From the NCBI RefSeq assembly GCF_024346055.1, contig NZ_JAGQCH010000002.1, forward strand, positions 1 through 64,000: a stretch of DNA of 64,000 nucleotides. Direction: 5' to 3'. Source of the stretch: Cyanobium sp. Cruz CV13-4-11 (lineage in GTDB: Bacteria; Cyanobacteriota; Cyanobacteriia; PCC-6307; Cyanobiaceae). The translations under genes were made by a program, and so were the position numbers. Each line of letters opens with the position of its first letter. The first letter of the stretch is position 1. The notes beneath the pieces were generated by a model. It saw nothing but the letters and a program-made list of their open reading frames with translations, did no database searches and had not been told where the DNA came from. Positions 17,667-25,874 of the stretch are shown here, piece by piece.

Positions 17667-18110
17667 ATGGCCAAGCCCCTGCGGATCCTGATGCTCCTGA
17701 CGGCCGCCACGGCGCTGGTCCTGCCCCCGGGGCCCGCCAGGGCCGGGCTGCTGCGCCCGGTGCTGCTGCTGCTGCGTCCCCAGCTGGAGAACCAGCTGAC
17801 CCGGGTCTGCGTGGAGACGGCCTCCGCCGGCCGGGTGGATCTGGTGAAGAGCCTGCAGGATCCCTGCCGCAAGCTGGCGGTACCCACCAGCAAATGCCTG
17901 ATCGAGGAGACCGACAACAGCGGCCGCAGCCTGGGGGTGCTCACCGAGATGGTGAGCGGCCGCTTCGGCGATGACAGCGAAGAAGTGGTCAAACGCTGCC
18001 TGGCCAGGATGTTCGGCCTCCCCACCGACAGCCTGCGGGACATGCCGCTGCGGGAACTGGGCAAGCGTTTTGGCAGCGGCAGCCTCGGCCTTCAGGAGGT
18101 CGCGCCCTGA
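17667..18110 (+). CDS. Exported hypothetical protein
   Basis: This 147-residue protein has an N-terminal signal peptide (hydrophobic about 6-24 and an ARA cleavage-like site near residue 26). The mature part is helical and contains four cysteines (VCVET, DPCRK, SKCLI, KRCLA), which suggests two disulfides or a metal site in the periplasm or lumen. I do not recognise a family. The VKOR-like enzyme at 9.9 kb could oxidise it, but no link is shown. The ATG at 17667 directly precedes the signal peptide. The last 19 bp overlap the convergent RibD-like gene. Confidence 0.7.
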   Translation: MAKPLRILMLLTAATALVLPPGPARAGLLRPVLLLLRPQLENQLTRVCVETASAGRVDLVKSLQDPCRKLAVPTSKCLIEETDNSGRSLGVLTEMVSGRFGDDSEEVVKRCLARMFGLPTDSLRDMPLRELGKRFGSGSLGLQEVAP

Positions 18111-18775
18111 TCTCCGGGGCGCCGCCAGCGCAGCAGCAGTTCGTCCCCCGGCAGCGCCCGGTGCTCCACCAGCCGCCAGCCGGCGCGGGCCTCCGGGGCC
18201 ACCCGGGTGTCGGCCGGCAACCAGCCATGGGCCCCTCCGAGCAGCCGGGGGCAGACGGTGAGCTGGAGTTCATCGAGCAGGTCTTCGGCCGCCAGGGAGG
18301 CCGCCAGCTGCGCGCCCCCCAGCACCACGAGCCGTCGCTGCCCCAGTCCGCCCAGGGCCTCCAGGGCCTGGCCCCAGCTCTCCAGGGGCAGGTGGCGCTC
18401 GAAGCCAGCCGCAGGGGCCGCGGGGGGCAGCGCAGAAGCCTGCAGCAGCCAGCGCTGCAGGGGCTGGCGGAAGAAGGGCAAAGCGGCGGGCAAGCGGCCG
18501 CTACGGCTGACGGCGATGGCGATCGGCTGGGGGGAGCGTCCCTGGCGGCGACGGGCCTCGACCAGCGCGGGCCGGTGGATCAGGCAGGTGCTGCCGTGGC
18601 GCCGCAGGGTCTCGGCTCCCACCAGGGCGGCGTCGGCCCAGGCCAGAGCCTCCTCCAGCACCTGCCGGTCACCGGCGCCTCCCAGCTGGGCCGCCCCGCC
18701 GTCGGCTGGGGCGAGGCGGCCATCGAGGCTCACCGCCAGCACGAGCCGCAGCTCCGGCGTTGCCGCCGGACTCAA
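18092..18775 (-). CDS. RibD C-terminal domain reductase-like protein
   Basis: This 227-residue stand-alone RibD-C domain has the dihydrofolate-reductase-like fold that uses NADPH in the RibD reductase half of riboflavin synthesis. Motifs include LVLAVSLDGRLAP at the N terminus, DAALVGAETLRRHGST, and a C-terminal RRLVVLGGAQLAASL followed by LLDELQLTVCPRLLGG. The deaminase half is absent, so it need not be the riboflavin enzyme. A pterin reductase is attractive because the upstream partner is a PTPS-type protein. The start is TTG, overlapping the stop of that gene as TTGA at 18772-18775. The 3' end overlaps the convergent exported-protein gene by 19 bp. Confidence 0.8.
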   Translation of the reverse strand: MSPAATPELRLVLAVSLDGRLAPADGGAAQLGGAGDRQVLEEALAWADAALVGAETLRRHGSTCLIHRPALVEARRRQGRSPQPIAIAVSRSGRLPAALPFFRQPLQRWLLQASALPPAAPAAGFERHLPLESWGQALEALGGLGQRRLVVLGGAQLAASLAAEDLLDELQLTVCPRLLGGAHGWLPADTRVAPEARAGWRLVEHRALPGDELLLRWRRPGDQGATS

Positions 18776-19734
18776 ACGGCCGCGAGGGCTTCCAGGGCCG
18801 CCGGCAGCATCTCCAGCTGCGGCGTCTCGGCGAAGACCTCAGCGGCGTTGTTGGGGCTCTCCTGCAGCCGCACCTTGTGCAGCCGGGCGCCGGTGGCGGC
18901 GATCGGGGTGCTGAGCAGGTCGGCGATGTGGAGCGCGATGTTCTCGGCCGTGGGAACGCAGCCGGCGAAGTGCTCCACGTCCTTGTTCAGGAAGGTGTGG
19001 TCGAAGGGCTCCACCACCAGGTCGGCCACCAGTCGCTGCAGCTCGGCCAGGTCGCAGACCATGCCGGTGCGCGCATCGATCGGACCCCGCACGGTGACAT
19101 CGAGCAGGTAGTTGTGGCCGTGGCCGTGGGGGCGGGCGCACTTGCCGTAGATGGCCTCGTTTTCGCTCTGGCTGAGCTCCGGCCTGGCCAGGCGGTGGGC
19201 CGCGGCGAAGTGGGTGCGGATCGAGAGGAAAGCTTCCATGGGATCAATGGTGGGACCGCAGAGGACGTCGGCCCAGAGGTTGGTTTGTTCGTGGAGCCGC
19301 AGGGCCACCAGCGGCAGATGGGGGGCGAGCCGTTCGCGGATGGCCAGCAGCAGGGCTTCGGTGGTGGGCAGCCGCCCTTCGGGCCGGGAGAGGTCGAACT
19401 CGGGCCAGACGTCGTTGAGGAAACGGAAGTCGAGGGGGTCACTGACCTCCCGGCGGATGGCATGCTTGACGTCGGAGAGGTTGAGCACCATGCCGTCGCC
19501 GTCGAGGGGACCGCCCATCGCGACGGTGAGCTCGTAGTTGTGGCCATGGCCCGGGGCCAGGCTGCAGCGGCCGAAGCGTCGCGCGTTCTCGGCGTCGTCG
19601 AGTTCCGGCAGCCGGTAGAGGTGGCTGGCACTGAAGGTGGCCCGGCGCGTGATCACACAGGGCCGGCCGCGCCCGTGGGCGGCGCTGGTGGGGGAAGGTG
19701 CCGCGGGAGAGGCGGTCAACCGGGTTGCGGTCAT
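18772..19734 (-). CDS. Tandem-domain 6-pyruvoyl-tetrahydropterin synthase/QueD-like protein
   Basis: This 320-residue protein has two PTPS/QueD domains in tandem. Domain 1 has SASHLYR with His38 and RCSLAPGHGHNY (Cys57, His63, His65). Domain 2 has FAAAHRL and KCARPHGHGHNY. In both, Cys and the first His of HGHNY are six positions apart, as in animal PTPS; E. coli QueD uses CxxxHGH. Each domain keeps the three Zn histidines and the catalytic Cys, so both may be active. The product could be 6-pyruvoyl-tetrahydropterin (cyanopterin or biopterin route) or 6-carboxy-tetrahydropterin (queuosine route). ATG at 19732-19734. It is translationally coupled to the RibD-like gene and divergent from aroK. 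Confidence 0.85.
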   Translation of the reverse strand: MTATRLTASPAAPSPTSAAHGRGRPCVITRRATFSASHLYRLPELDDAENARRFGRCSLAPGHGHNYELTVAMGGPLDGDGMVLNLSDVKHAIRREVSDPLDFRFLNDVWPEFDLSRPEGRLPTTEALLLAIRERLAPHLPLVALRLHEQTNLWADVLCGPTIDPMEAFLSIRTHFAAAHRLARPELSQSENEAIYGKCARPHGHGHNYLLDVTVRGPIDARTGMVCDLAELQRLVADLVVEPFDHTFLNKDVEHFAGCVPTAENIALHIADLLSTPIAATGARLHKVRLQESPNNAAEVFAETPQLEMLPAALEALAAV

Positions 19735-19797
19735 CGCCGAGGGCCAGGGGACGCCCATCCTAGAAACGGGGTCAGGAATGCCGCCGACCGCGCCCGC

Positions 19798-20397
19798 ATG
19801 GCCCCTGACGCCGCCGCTTCTCCCAGCCACCGGGCCCTGGCCCGCCGCCTCGATGGCCTCAACATCTATCTGGTGGGGATGATGGGAGCCGGCAAGAGCG
19901 CCGTGGGGCGGCCCCTGGCCGAGGCCCTCGGCTATCGCTTCATCGATGCCGACGCCACCCTGACCGAGGCCGCCGGTCGGCCGATCGCCGAGATCTTCAG
20001 CAGCGATGGCGAGGAGGCCTTCCGCGCCCTCGAGACCAGCGTGCTGAATGGCATCGCCAGCTGGCATTCCCTGGTGGTGGCCACCGGCGGTGGGGCGGTC
20101 ACCCGGCCGGAGAACTGGGGTCACATGCGCCAGGGGGTGGTGGTGTGGCTCGACGCCCCCGAAGCGGAGCTGCTGCGGCGCCTGGCCGCCGATCCCACCC
20201 GGCGGCCCCTGCTCGACGCTCCCGATCCTGCCGGCCGCCTGCAGGCCCTGCTGCAGGAGCGCCGGCCGCTGTACGCCCAAGCCGACCTGGCCGTGGTGCA
20301 GGCAGGGGGCCAGCCCTCCGAAGTGGCGCTGCAGGTGCTGGAGGCCCTGCCCTCGGTGCTGCGCGACCCCCGCCAGCCCCCAGAAGCTCCCGGCTGA
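19798..20397 (+). CDS. aroK: Shikimate kinase
   Basis: AroK phosphorylates shikimate at O3 with ATP in the chorismate pathway. The 199-residue protein has a 20-residue N-terminal extension before the first strand, then the P-loop GMMGAGKS (Lys33, Ser34), FIDADATLTEAAG with the shikimate-binding Asp, the FRALE segment with the shikimate-binding Arg, ATGGGAV, and DPTRRPLLD, the lid that closes on ATP. All key residues are present. ATG at 19798 is used, 63 bp from the divergent PTPS-like gene. Gluconate kinase is excluded by the FIDAD and ATGGGAV motifs. Confidence 0.94.
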   Translation: MAPDAAASPSHRALARRLDGLNIYLVGMMGAGKSAVGRPLAEALGYRFIDADATLTEAAGRPIAEIFSSDGEEAFRALETSVLNGIASWHSLVVATGGGAVTRPENWGHMRQGVVVWLDAPEAELLRRLAADPTRRPLLDAPDPAGRLQALLQERRPLYAQADLAVVQAGGQPSEVALQVLEALPSVLRDPRQPPEAPG

Positions 20398-20413
20398 GCC
20401 CCCTGCGGCTGCC

Positions 20414-20698
20414 TCAGCCGGGGGGCTCCAGCCGCACCGCGAACCACTGGATCGCGCAACCCGGCGCCAGCTCCAGCTCACAGGCGGTGTCGATCAGCCG
20501 ACCGGCGCGGGCTTCCGGATCGGCCAGGTCGGCCAGGTCAGCAGGAGGATCCCCCAGGGCCTCCACGTGACCCGCCAGCCAGAGCAGGGTTTCGGCCGCG
20601 GTGAGGATGCGCTCCCCCAGGCCAGGCTCCAGCACCACGTAATGGTCGAGCTCCCGCAGCAGCGGATCGGACAAGGCCAGGACAGCAGCGGAGCCCAT
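20414..20698 (-). CDS. Crr7-like protein (chlororespiratory reduction 7 family)
   Basis: This 94-residue soluble protein has a Tyr-Val-Val-Leu-Glu-Pro motif (HYVVLEPGLGE), a central helix, RLIDTACELELAPG and an ending QWFAVRLEPPG. This pattern matches what I remember of the cyanobacterial Crr7 family (YVVLEP and LIDTxCExD, ending QWYxVRLEK). The plant member is needed for accumulation of the chloroplast NDH complex. The cyanobacterial role is unproven but plausibly concerns NDH-1, whose NdhO subunit is encoded in this window. ATG at 20696-20698. It is convergent with aroK and lies 35 bp after the GST gene in transcription order. Confidence 0.65.
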   Translation of the reverse strand: MGSAAVLALSDPLLRELDHYVVLEPGLGERILTAAETLLWLAGHVEALGDPPADLADLADPEARAGRLIDTACELELAPGCAIQWFAVRLEPPG

Positions 20699-20733
20699 CC
20701 TGGCGGGTGCGGAGCCCGCTGCGGTGCCGGGCC

Positions 20734-21453
20734 TCAGTCCCGACCCACCTCGGCCAGCAACCGGTCGCGCCAGGCGAACAGGGGCTCGAGCACGGGGTTG
20801 TCGGCAATGCCTTCGACGCCCCGTCCGGCGAGGGGGGCACCGGCACAGACGGGAAACTTCAGCAGGTACAGCTGGGCCACCACGGCGAGGTCGGCCAGGG
20901 TGAGGGCATCGCCCTCCAGGTAGGGACGCTCGGCCACCAGCAGGGCGAGCTGCTCGAGGCTGCGGTGCAGCTGCCGCAGCTCGCAGGGCCCGAGCAGGTC
21001 GCGCATCGCCTCGGTGGCGGAGCCGATCAGGCCACCCGGCAGGGCCCCCACCAGGTCACGCAGGGGCGCCGGGGTGGCCTCGGGCAGCAGGGCCGCCCGC
21101 AGCACTGGGTCGGCGGCCGCGGCCTGGAGCAGGGCCAGGCGGGCGCCCCGGGCCAGGGCGGTGTCGGCCCAGTCCTCCAGCAGCAGCACCCTGGCGCGGG
21201 CGATGGGATCGGCAGGCAGCAGGGGCGGTTGCGGGTGGGAGGCCTCCAGGTGCAGGGCAATGGCGGTGGAATCGGGGATCACCTCGCCGCCGTCGACCAG
21301 CACCGGCACCTGCCGCTGGCCGGAAAGACGGAACAGCTCCAGCTGCCCCAGGCCGGGGGTCACCTCGACGATCGTGGCGTCCAGACCCTTGCAGGCCAGC
21401 AGCAGGCGCACCTTCTCGCAGAAGGCGGAATGTCTGAACTGATGCAGCTCCAT
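20734..21453 (-). CDS. Glutathione S-transferase family protein
   Basis: This 239-residue protein has an N-terminal thioredoxin-like domain (MELHQFRHSAFCEKVRLLLACKG). The Ser/Cys pair around residues 9-12 corresponds to the usual GST catalytic position. RQVPVLVDGG and PDSTAIALHLE form the gamma-Glu binding part, and the helical C-terminal domain has the LTLADLAVVAQ N-capping motif. The cis-Pro in QVPVL is present. Substrate and class cannot be assigned. ATG at 21451-21453. It is divergent from the DUF751 gene and may be co-transcribed with the Crr7-like gene. Confidence 0.85.
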   Translation of the reverse strand: MELHQFRHSAFCEKVRLLLACKGLDATIVEVTPGLGQLELFRLSGQRQVPVLVDGGEVIPDSTAIALHLEASHPQPPLLPADPIARARVLLLEDWADTALARGARLALLQAAAADPVLRAALLPEATPAPLRDLVGALPGGLIGSATEAMRDLLGPCELRQLHRSLEQLALLVAERPYLEGDALTLADLAVVAQLYLLKFPVCAGAPLAGRGVEGIADNPVLEPLFAWRDRLLAEVGRD

Positions 21454-21528
21454 GGACCCTCGATGACGGCTGGACGTGGCCCTGGGCGGCAGAGTAGCCA
21501 GCATCCGACCAGGACCGACGCCGAGGCC

Positions 21529-21735
21529 ATGAAAGAGTTTTTCGTCAATGTGACCCGCTATCCGCGCTACCTGATCGCCTTCAGCCTGGGGGTGTTCAAC
21601 TCGGTGTTCGAACCCCTGGCCCGGCGGCGCAGCAACCCGGTCACGGCGGTGGCCCTGGTGGGCGCGCTGATCAGCGGGATGGTCTGCCTCACCCTGGTGC
21701 TGCGTGCCATGGTGCAAACCGGGCCGGTTTCGTAG
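21529..21735 (+). CDS. DUF751/Ycf33-like small membrane protein
   Basis: This 68-residue protein begins [21 protein letters not shown]. It has two hydrophobic segments (about 14-28 and 40-60), separated by a basic loop [13 protein letters not shown]. The pattern matches the DUF751 family, related to plastid Ycf33, whose function is unknown. ATG at 21529. The stop is two bases before the rbfA ATG, so it is almost certainly co-transcribed with rbfA. Confidence 0.8.
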   Translation: MKEFFVNVTRYPRYLIAFSLGVFNSVFEPLARRRSNPVTAVALVGALISGMVCLTLVLRAMVQTGPVS

Positions 21736-21737
21736 TC

Positions 21738-22181
21738 ATGGCACAGAGCCGACGGGTGGAACGGGTGGCGGCCCTGATCCGCCGGGAAGTGAGCGAGCTG
21801 CTGATCAGCGGCATCAAGGACGAGCGGGTCCAGCACGGCATGGTGAGTGTCACCAGCGTCGAAGTGGCCGGCGATCTGCAGCACTGCAAGATCTTCGTGA
21901 GCATCTTCGGCAGCGCCGAGGATCGGGAGGTGGCCATGGCCGGCCTGCAGGCGGCCTCCGTCTACGTGAAGGGGGAGCTGGGCCGCCGTCTCAAGATGCG
22001 CCGCACACCGGAAGTGGCCTTCGTTCTCGACCGGGGCCTGGAGAAGGGCAACACGGTGCTGGGGCTGCTGCAACGCCTGGAGGCGGAACGGCGCGAGCGC
22101 GGTGACGAGGAGGGCCCGGCGGATTCCGCAGATTCGGCGGGCGACACCGAATCCGACTCCGACTCCGACTCAGAAGCCTGA
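21738..22181 (+). CDS. rbfA: 30S ribosome-binding factor RbfA
   Basis: RbfA is a KH-type protein that binds immature 30S subunits and helps process the 16S rRNA 5' end, especially in the cold. The 147-residue protein has the usual N terminus ([18 protein letters not shown]), the region [23 protein letters not shown] and the ending [16 protein letters not shown]. After residue 120 it has an acidic tail with a repeated Asp-Ser unit, encoded by a short gactcc repeat at about 22153-22170. ATG at 21738. It sits 2 bp after DUF751 and 8 bp before the GH3 gene. Confidence 0.93.
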   Translation: MAQSRRVERVAALIRREVSELLISGIKDERVQHGMVSVTSVEVAGDLQHCKIFVSIFGSAEDREVAMAGLQAASVYVKGELGRRLKMRRTPEVAFVLDRGLEKGNTVLGLLQRLEAERRERGDEEGPADSADSAGDTESDSDSDSEA

Positions 22182-22189
22182 CTCGCCCC

Positions 22190-23824
22190 ATGGCGCCCTC
22201 GATCGAGCAGCAGCAGGCCCTGGACCTGGACCGCGCCGTCGCCGCCCTGCTGGTGGTGCGCTGCAGCGGCCATCCGGCCGATGGCCAGCGGCGCTATCCC
22301 CGCTGGGAGCTGGACAACGCCAGCCTGCGGCGCCTGCTGCAGCGCGGGGTGGGCGGGGTGATCCTGCTGGGGGGCAGCGCCGCCGAATTGCGGCTGCGCA
22401 CCCGCCAGCTGGCGGCCTGGGCCAGGGAGCCCCTGCTGCTCTGCGCCGATGTGGAGGAGGGGGTGGGCCAGCGCTTTGAGGGGGCCAGCTGGCTGGTGCC
22501 GCCCCTGGCCCTGTCGCGGATTCACGCCGCCGACCCCGCCCTGGCCCTGGATCTGGCCCGGCGTTACGGGGCCTGCACGGGTCGGGAGGCCCGCCAGCTC
22601 GGACTCAACTGGGTGCTCGCCCCGGTCTGTGACGTCAACAACAACCCGGCCAACCCGGTGATCAACGTGCGGGCCTGGGGGGAAGACCCGGCCACCGCCG
22701 GTGCCCTGGCGGCCGCCTTCTGCCGTGGCGCCCAGGCCGAAGGGGTACTCACCTGCGCCAAGCACTTCCCCGGTCACGGCGACACCGCCAGCGACTCCCA
22801 CCTGGAGCTGCCCCTGCTGCCCCACAGCCGCGCCCGCCTGGAGGCCGTGGAGCTGCCGCCGTTCCGGGACGCCATCGCGGCCGAGGTGGCGGCGGTGATG
22901 ACCGCCCACCTGCTGCTGCCGGCCCTCGACGCCGAGCACCCGGCCACCCTGTCGCGGCCGGTGCTCACTGGGTTGCTGCGCCAGGAGCTCGGTTTCGAAG
23001 GGCTGATCGTCACCGACGCCCTGGTGATGGAGTCGATCGCCGGCCGCTACGGCGCCTCGGAAGCCGCCGTGATGGCCCTGGAGGCGGGGGCCGATCTGGT
23101 GCTGATGCCCGGCGATGCGGAGGGGGCGATCGACGCCATCGTCGCGGCCGTCCACAGCGGCAGGCTGGCTCTGGAGCAGCTGCAGGCCAGCCTGGAGCGG
23201 CGGCGCCTGGCCCTGGGCCGCTGCCCCGCCGGCGACGCCCCCAGCGCCTCCGCCCCCCTGGGCCAGCTCAGCAATGGCCCCTCCCCCGCCGACCAGGCCC
23301 TGGCCCTGGAGCTGGTGCAACGCAGCCTGGAGCGACAGGGACAGGGCCCGGTGCGCGGCCCCGGGGTGAACCTGATCCGGCTCGACAACAGCCTGGGCTG
23401 CCCCTTTCTGCCGGCGGGTGCTCCGGCCCTGGCCCTGCCGGCGGCCGCGGGATGGCGGGCCTGCCTGATCGACGGCCAGGGGCCCTCCCCCTGGAGCGGG
23501 GAGGGGGAGGCCCCCCTGGCCCTGGAGCGGCTGGGCGAGGGTCCGGTGCTGCTGCAGCTGTTCGTGCGTGGCAATCCATTCCGCGGCAGGGCCGACGGTC
23601 CGGATCCCTGGCCGGCGGTGATCCGCCAGCTGCAGGCCGCCGGCCGTCTGGCGGGCCTGGCGGTCTACGGCAGTCCCTATGCCTGGGAGGCCCTGCAGCC
23701 GCTGCTGGAGCCGGGCGTGCCGGCCGCCTGGTCCCCGGGCCAGATGGCCCTGGCCCAGGGCGAACTGCTGGGGCGCCTCGGCCTCGCCCCTGGCGGGGCC
23801 GTTGACACGGACTTCACCGACTGA
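22190..23824 (+). CDS. Glycoside hydrolase family 3, NagZ-type beta-N-acetylhexosaminidase
   Basis: This 544-residue GH3 enzyme carries KHFPGHGDT (191-199), which marks the NagZ-type N-acetylglucosaminidase branch and whose His-Asp pair acts as general acid/base. The nucleophile is Asp276 in LIVTDALVM. A 190-residue C-terminal region beyond the TIM barrel is Pro/Ala-rich and more variable. NagZ releases GlcNAc from anhydro-muropeptides in peptidoglycan recycling. Without a clear signal peptide a cytoplasmic location is likely. ATG at 22190, 8 bp after rbfA. Longer than the 340-residue E. coli NagZ, it is closer in size to two-domain GH3 enzymes. Confidence 0.87.
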   Translation: MAPSIEQQQALDLDRAVAALLVVRCSGHPADGQRRYPRWELDNASLRRLLQRGVGGVILLGGSAAELRLRTRQLAAWAREPLLLCADVEEGVGQRFEGASWLVPPLALSRIHAADPALALDLARRYGACTGREARQLGLNWVLAPVCDVNNNPANPVINVRAWGEDPATAGALAAAFCRGAQAEGVLTCAKHFPGHGDTASDSHLELPLLPHSRARLEAVELPPFRDAIAAEVAAVMTAHLLLPALDAEHPATLSRPVLTGLLRQELGFEGLIVTDALVMESIAGRYGASEAAVMALEAGADLVLMPGDAEGAIDAIVAAVHSGRLALEQLQASLERRRLALGRCPAGDAPSASAPLGQLSNGPSPADQALALELVQRSLERQGQGPVRGPGVNLIRLDNSLGCPFLPAGAPALALPAAAGWRACLIDGQGPSPWSGEGEAPLALERLGEGPVLLQLFVRGNPFRGRADGPDPWPAVIRQLQAAGRLAGLAVYGSPYAWEALQPLLEPGVPAAWSPGQMALAQGELLGRLGLAPGGAVDTDFTD

Positions 23825-23877
23825 GCCCTCACCGGCGCCTAGCCTCCTGGCACGACCGTCCTGCCCCGCAGCGTCCG

Positions 23878-25071
23878 ATGCTGAGCCTGTCGATGATCGT
23901 GCGCAACGAAGCGGAGCGGCTGGAGCGCTGCCTGGCTTCGGTGGCCGGCTTCGTCGACGAGATGGTGGTGGTGGACACCGGCTCCGACGACGGCACCGCG
24001 GCGATCGCCGCCAGCTGCGGCGCCAGCGTGCACCACCTGGCCTGGCCTGGGGACTTCGCCCCTGCCCGCAACCACGCCCTCGATCTGGTGCGGGGCGACT
24101 GGGTGCTGGTGCTGGATGCCGATGAGTGGCTGCGGCCCGAGGCCCGCTCGCCGCTGCGCGCCCTGATGGAGCAGCCACAGGCGCTGCTGATCAACCTGCT
24201 GCGCCAGGAAGTGGGGGCGGCCCAGTCCCCCTTCTCCAGCGTCAGCCGCCTGTTCCGGCGCCACACCGCGATCCGCTGGAGCCGCCGCTACCACGCCATG
24301 GTCGACGACAGTGTGGCCGCGCTGCTGGAGCGGGAGCCCCACTGGCAGGTGCTGGCCTGCGGGGAACCGGCCCTGGTCCACGAGGGCTACCGGCCGGAAC
24401 TGCTGGCGGCCTCCGACAAGGCGGCACGCCTGCGCCAGGCCATGGAGGCGGAACTGGCCGCCAGTCCCGGCGATCCCTACGCCTGCGCCAAGCTCGGCGC
24501 CCTGGAGGTGAGCCAGGGCCAGCACGCCAGGGGCATCGCCCTGCTGGAGCAAGGATTGGCCCGGGTCGGTGCCGGATCGCTGTCCGAGCGCTATGAGCTG
24601 TTGCTCCATCTCGCCATCGCCCGCAGCCCTGGGGATCCGGCCGCCGCGACCGCGCTCTACCGCCAGGCCCTGGAGCTGCCCCTGGACGAGCGGCTCACCC
24701 TGGGAGCCCGGCTCAACCTCGGGGCCCTTCTTTTGCGGCAAGGGGACCTGGAGGAGGCGGCGGCCCTGACGGCGGCGGTGACCCGCCTCGCCCCGGAGCT
24801 TGCCCTGGCCTGGTTCAACCTGGGCCTGATCGAACGCCAGCGGGGCCGCCTGCTGGAGGCGATCGGCGCCTACCGGCAGGCCCTGGACCTGGCCCCGCAG
24901 CAGGCGGACGCCCAGCGCAACCTGGCGGCCGCCCTATTGCTGGCGGGTGACATTCCCGGGGCCAGGGATGGCTTCCGCCGGGCGATCACCCTGCTGGAAC
25001 GCCAGGGCCAGCCGCAGCAAGCCCGCGCCCTGGCCCAACAGGCCGGGGCTCTCGTCCGGCTGGACGCCTGA
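23878..25071 (+). CDS. GT2 glycosyltransferase with C-terminal TPR repeats
   Basis: This 397-residue protein has an N-terminal GT-A family 2 domain (MLSLSMIVRNEAERLERCL) with VVVDTGSDDGT and the metal-binding DAD at 80-82 (LVLDADEW). Its C-terminal half has tetratricopeptide repeats: pairs of helices such as GARLNLGALLLRQGDLEEAAAL, LAWFNLGLIERQRGRLLEAI and AQRNLAAALLLAGDIPGARD. Such GT2-TPR proteins are common in cyanobacteria, often next to glycan genes; donor and acceptor are unknown. ATG at 23878. The stop overlaps the hemD ATG by one base (TGATG), so it is coupled to a tetrapyrrole gene, which may be mere compactness. Confidence 0.85.
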   Translation: MLSLSMIVRNEAERLERCLASVAGFVDEMVVVDTGSDDGTAAIAASCGASVHHLAWPGDFAPARNHALDLVRGDWVLVLDADEWLRPEARSPLRALMEQPQALLINLLRQEVGAAQSPFSSVSRLFRRHTAIRWSRRYHAMVDDSVAALLEREPHWQVLACGEPALVHEGYRPELLAASDKAARLRQAMEAELAASPGDPYACAKLGALEVSQGQHARGIALLEQGLARVGAGSLSERYELLLHLAIARSPGDPAAATALYRQALELPLDERLTLGARLNLGALLLRQGDLEEAAALTAAVTRLAPELALAWFNLGLIERQRGRLLEAIGAYRQALDLAPQQADAQRNLAAALLLAGDIPGARDGFRRAITLLERQGQPQQARALAQQAGALVRLDA

Positions 25072-25874
25072 TGGTGTCGCCGCTGCCACTGGCGGGACGC
25101 ACCATCGCCGTGACCCGGGCCGAAACCCAGCTGGGCGCGGCCCGCCAGCTGTTCGAGCAGGCCGGGGCCCGTGTCATCGACCTGCCGGCCCTGGTGATCG
25201 GTCCGCCGGATCTCTGGGGCCCCCTCGACGATGCCCTGGCGGAACTGGATCAGTTCCACTGGATCATCTTCTCCAGCGCCAACGGGGTGGACGCCGTGGA
25301 GCAGCGGCTGGTGCGGCAGGGGACCTGCCTGGCCCGCAGGCCCAGGCAGGTCCGGCTGGCCGCGGTGGGCCGCAAGACCGCCCAGTCCCTGGAGGCCCTG
25401 GGGGCCCCCGCCGATTTCGTACCGCCGACATTTGTGGCCGACAGCCTGATCGAGCACTTTCCCGTGTCGGGCTGGGGGCAGCGGCTGCTGCTGCCGCGGG
25501 TGCAGAGCGGCGGGCGCACCCTGCTGGCGGAGGCCTTTGCTGCGGCCGGCGCCCGGGTGGTGGAGGTGGCCGCCTACGAGACGCGCTGTCCCGCGGGGCT
25601 GCCCACCGGGGCCCTGCAGGCCCTCGAGCGACGCGGACTGGATGCCATCACGTTCAGCAGCGGCAAGACGGTGGACCACACCGCCCAGTTGCTGGCCGGC
25701 AGCTTCGGTGAGGCCTGGATCCAGCAGCTGGACGGGGTGCAGGTGATCTCGATCGGCCCCCAGACCAGCCAGCGCTGCAGGGAGCGGCTCGGACGGGTGG
25801 ACGGGGAGGCAGACCCCCACGACCTGGAGGGTCTGGTGGCGGCCTGTATCAGGGCGGTGGCAGCGGCTTGCTGA
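25071..25874 (+). CDS. hemD: Uroporphyrinogen-III synthase
   Basis: HemD cyclises hydroxymethylbilane with inversion of ring D to give uroporphyrinogen III, the branch point to haem, chlorophyll, bilins and cobalamin. The 267-residue protein has the two-domain layout: TIAVTRAETQLGAARQLFEQAGA at the start, FSSANGVDAVEQRL, VAAYETRCP at the hinge, and ITFSSGKTVDHTAQLL with VISIGPQTSQ. HemD is poorly conserved, but these spaced motifs are characteristic. The ATG overlaps the previous stop by one base. The last 26 bp overlap the convergent lipoprotein gene. Confidence 0.9.
   Translation: MVSPLPLAGRTIAVTRAETQLGAARQLFEQAGARVIDLPALVIGPPDLWGPLDDALAELDQFHWIIFSSANGVDAVEQRLVRQGTCLARRPRQVRLAAVGRKTAQSLEALGAPADFVPPTFVADSLIEHFPVSGWGQRLLLPRVQSGGRTLLAEAFAAAGARVVEVAAYETRCPAGLPTGALQALERRGLDAITFSSGKTVDHTAQLLAGSFGEAWIQQLDGVQVISIGPQTSQRCRERLGRVDGEADPHDLEGLVAACIRAVAAAC

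Noticed and set aside
22150-22175. Short gactcc tandem repeat
   Set aside because: It encodes the Asp-Ser acidic tail of RbfA and is ordinary low complexity, not a CRISPR or regulatory repeat.
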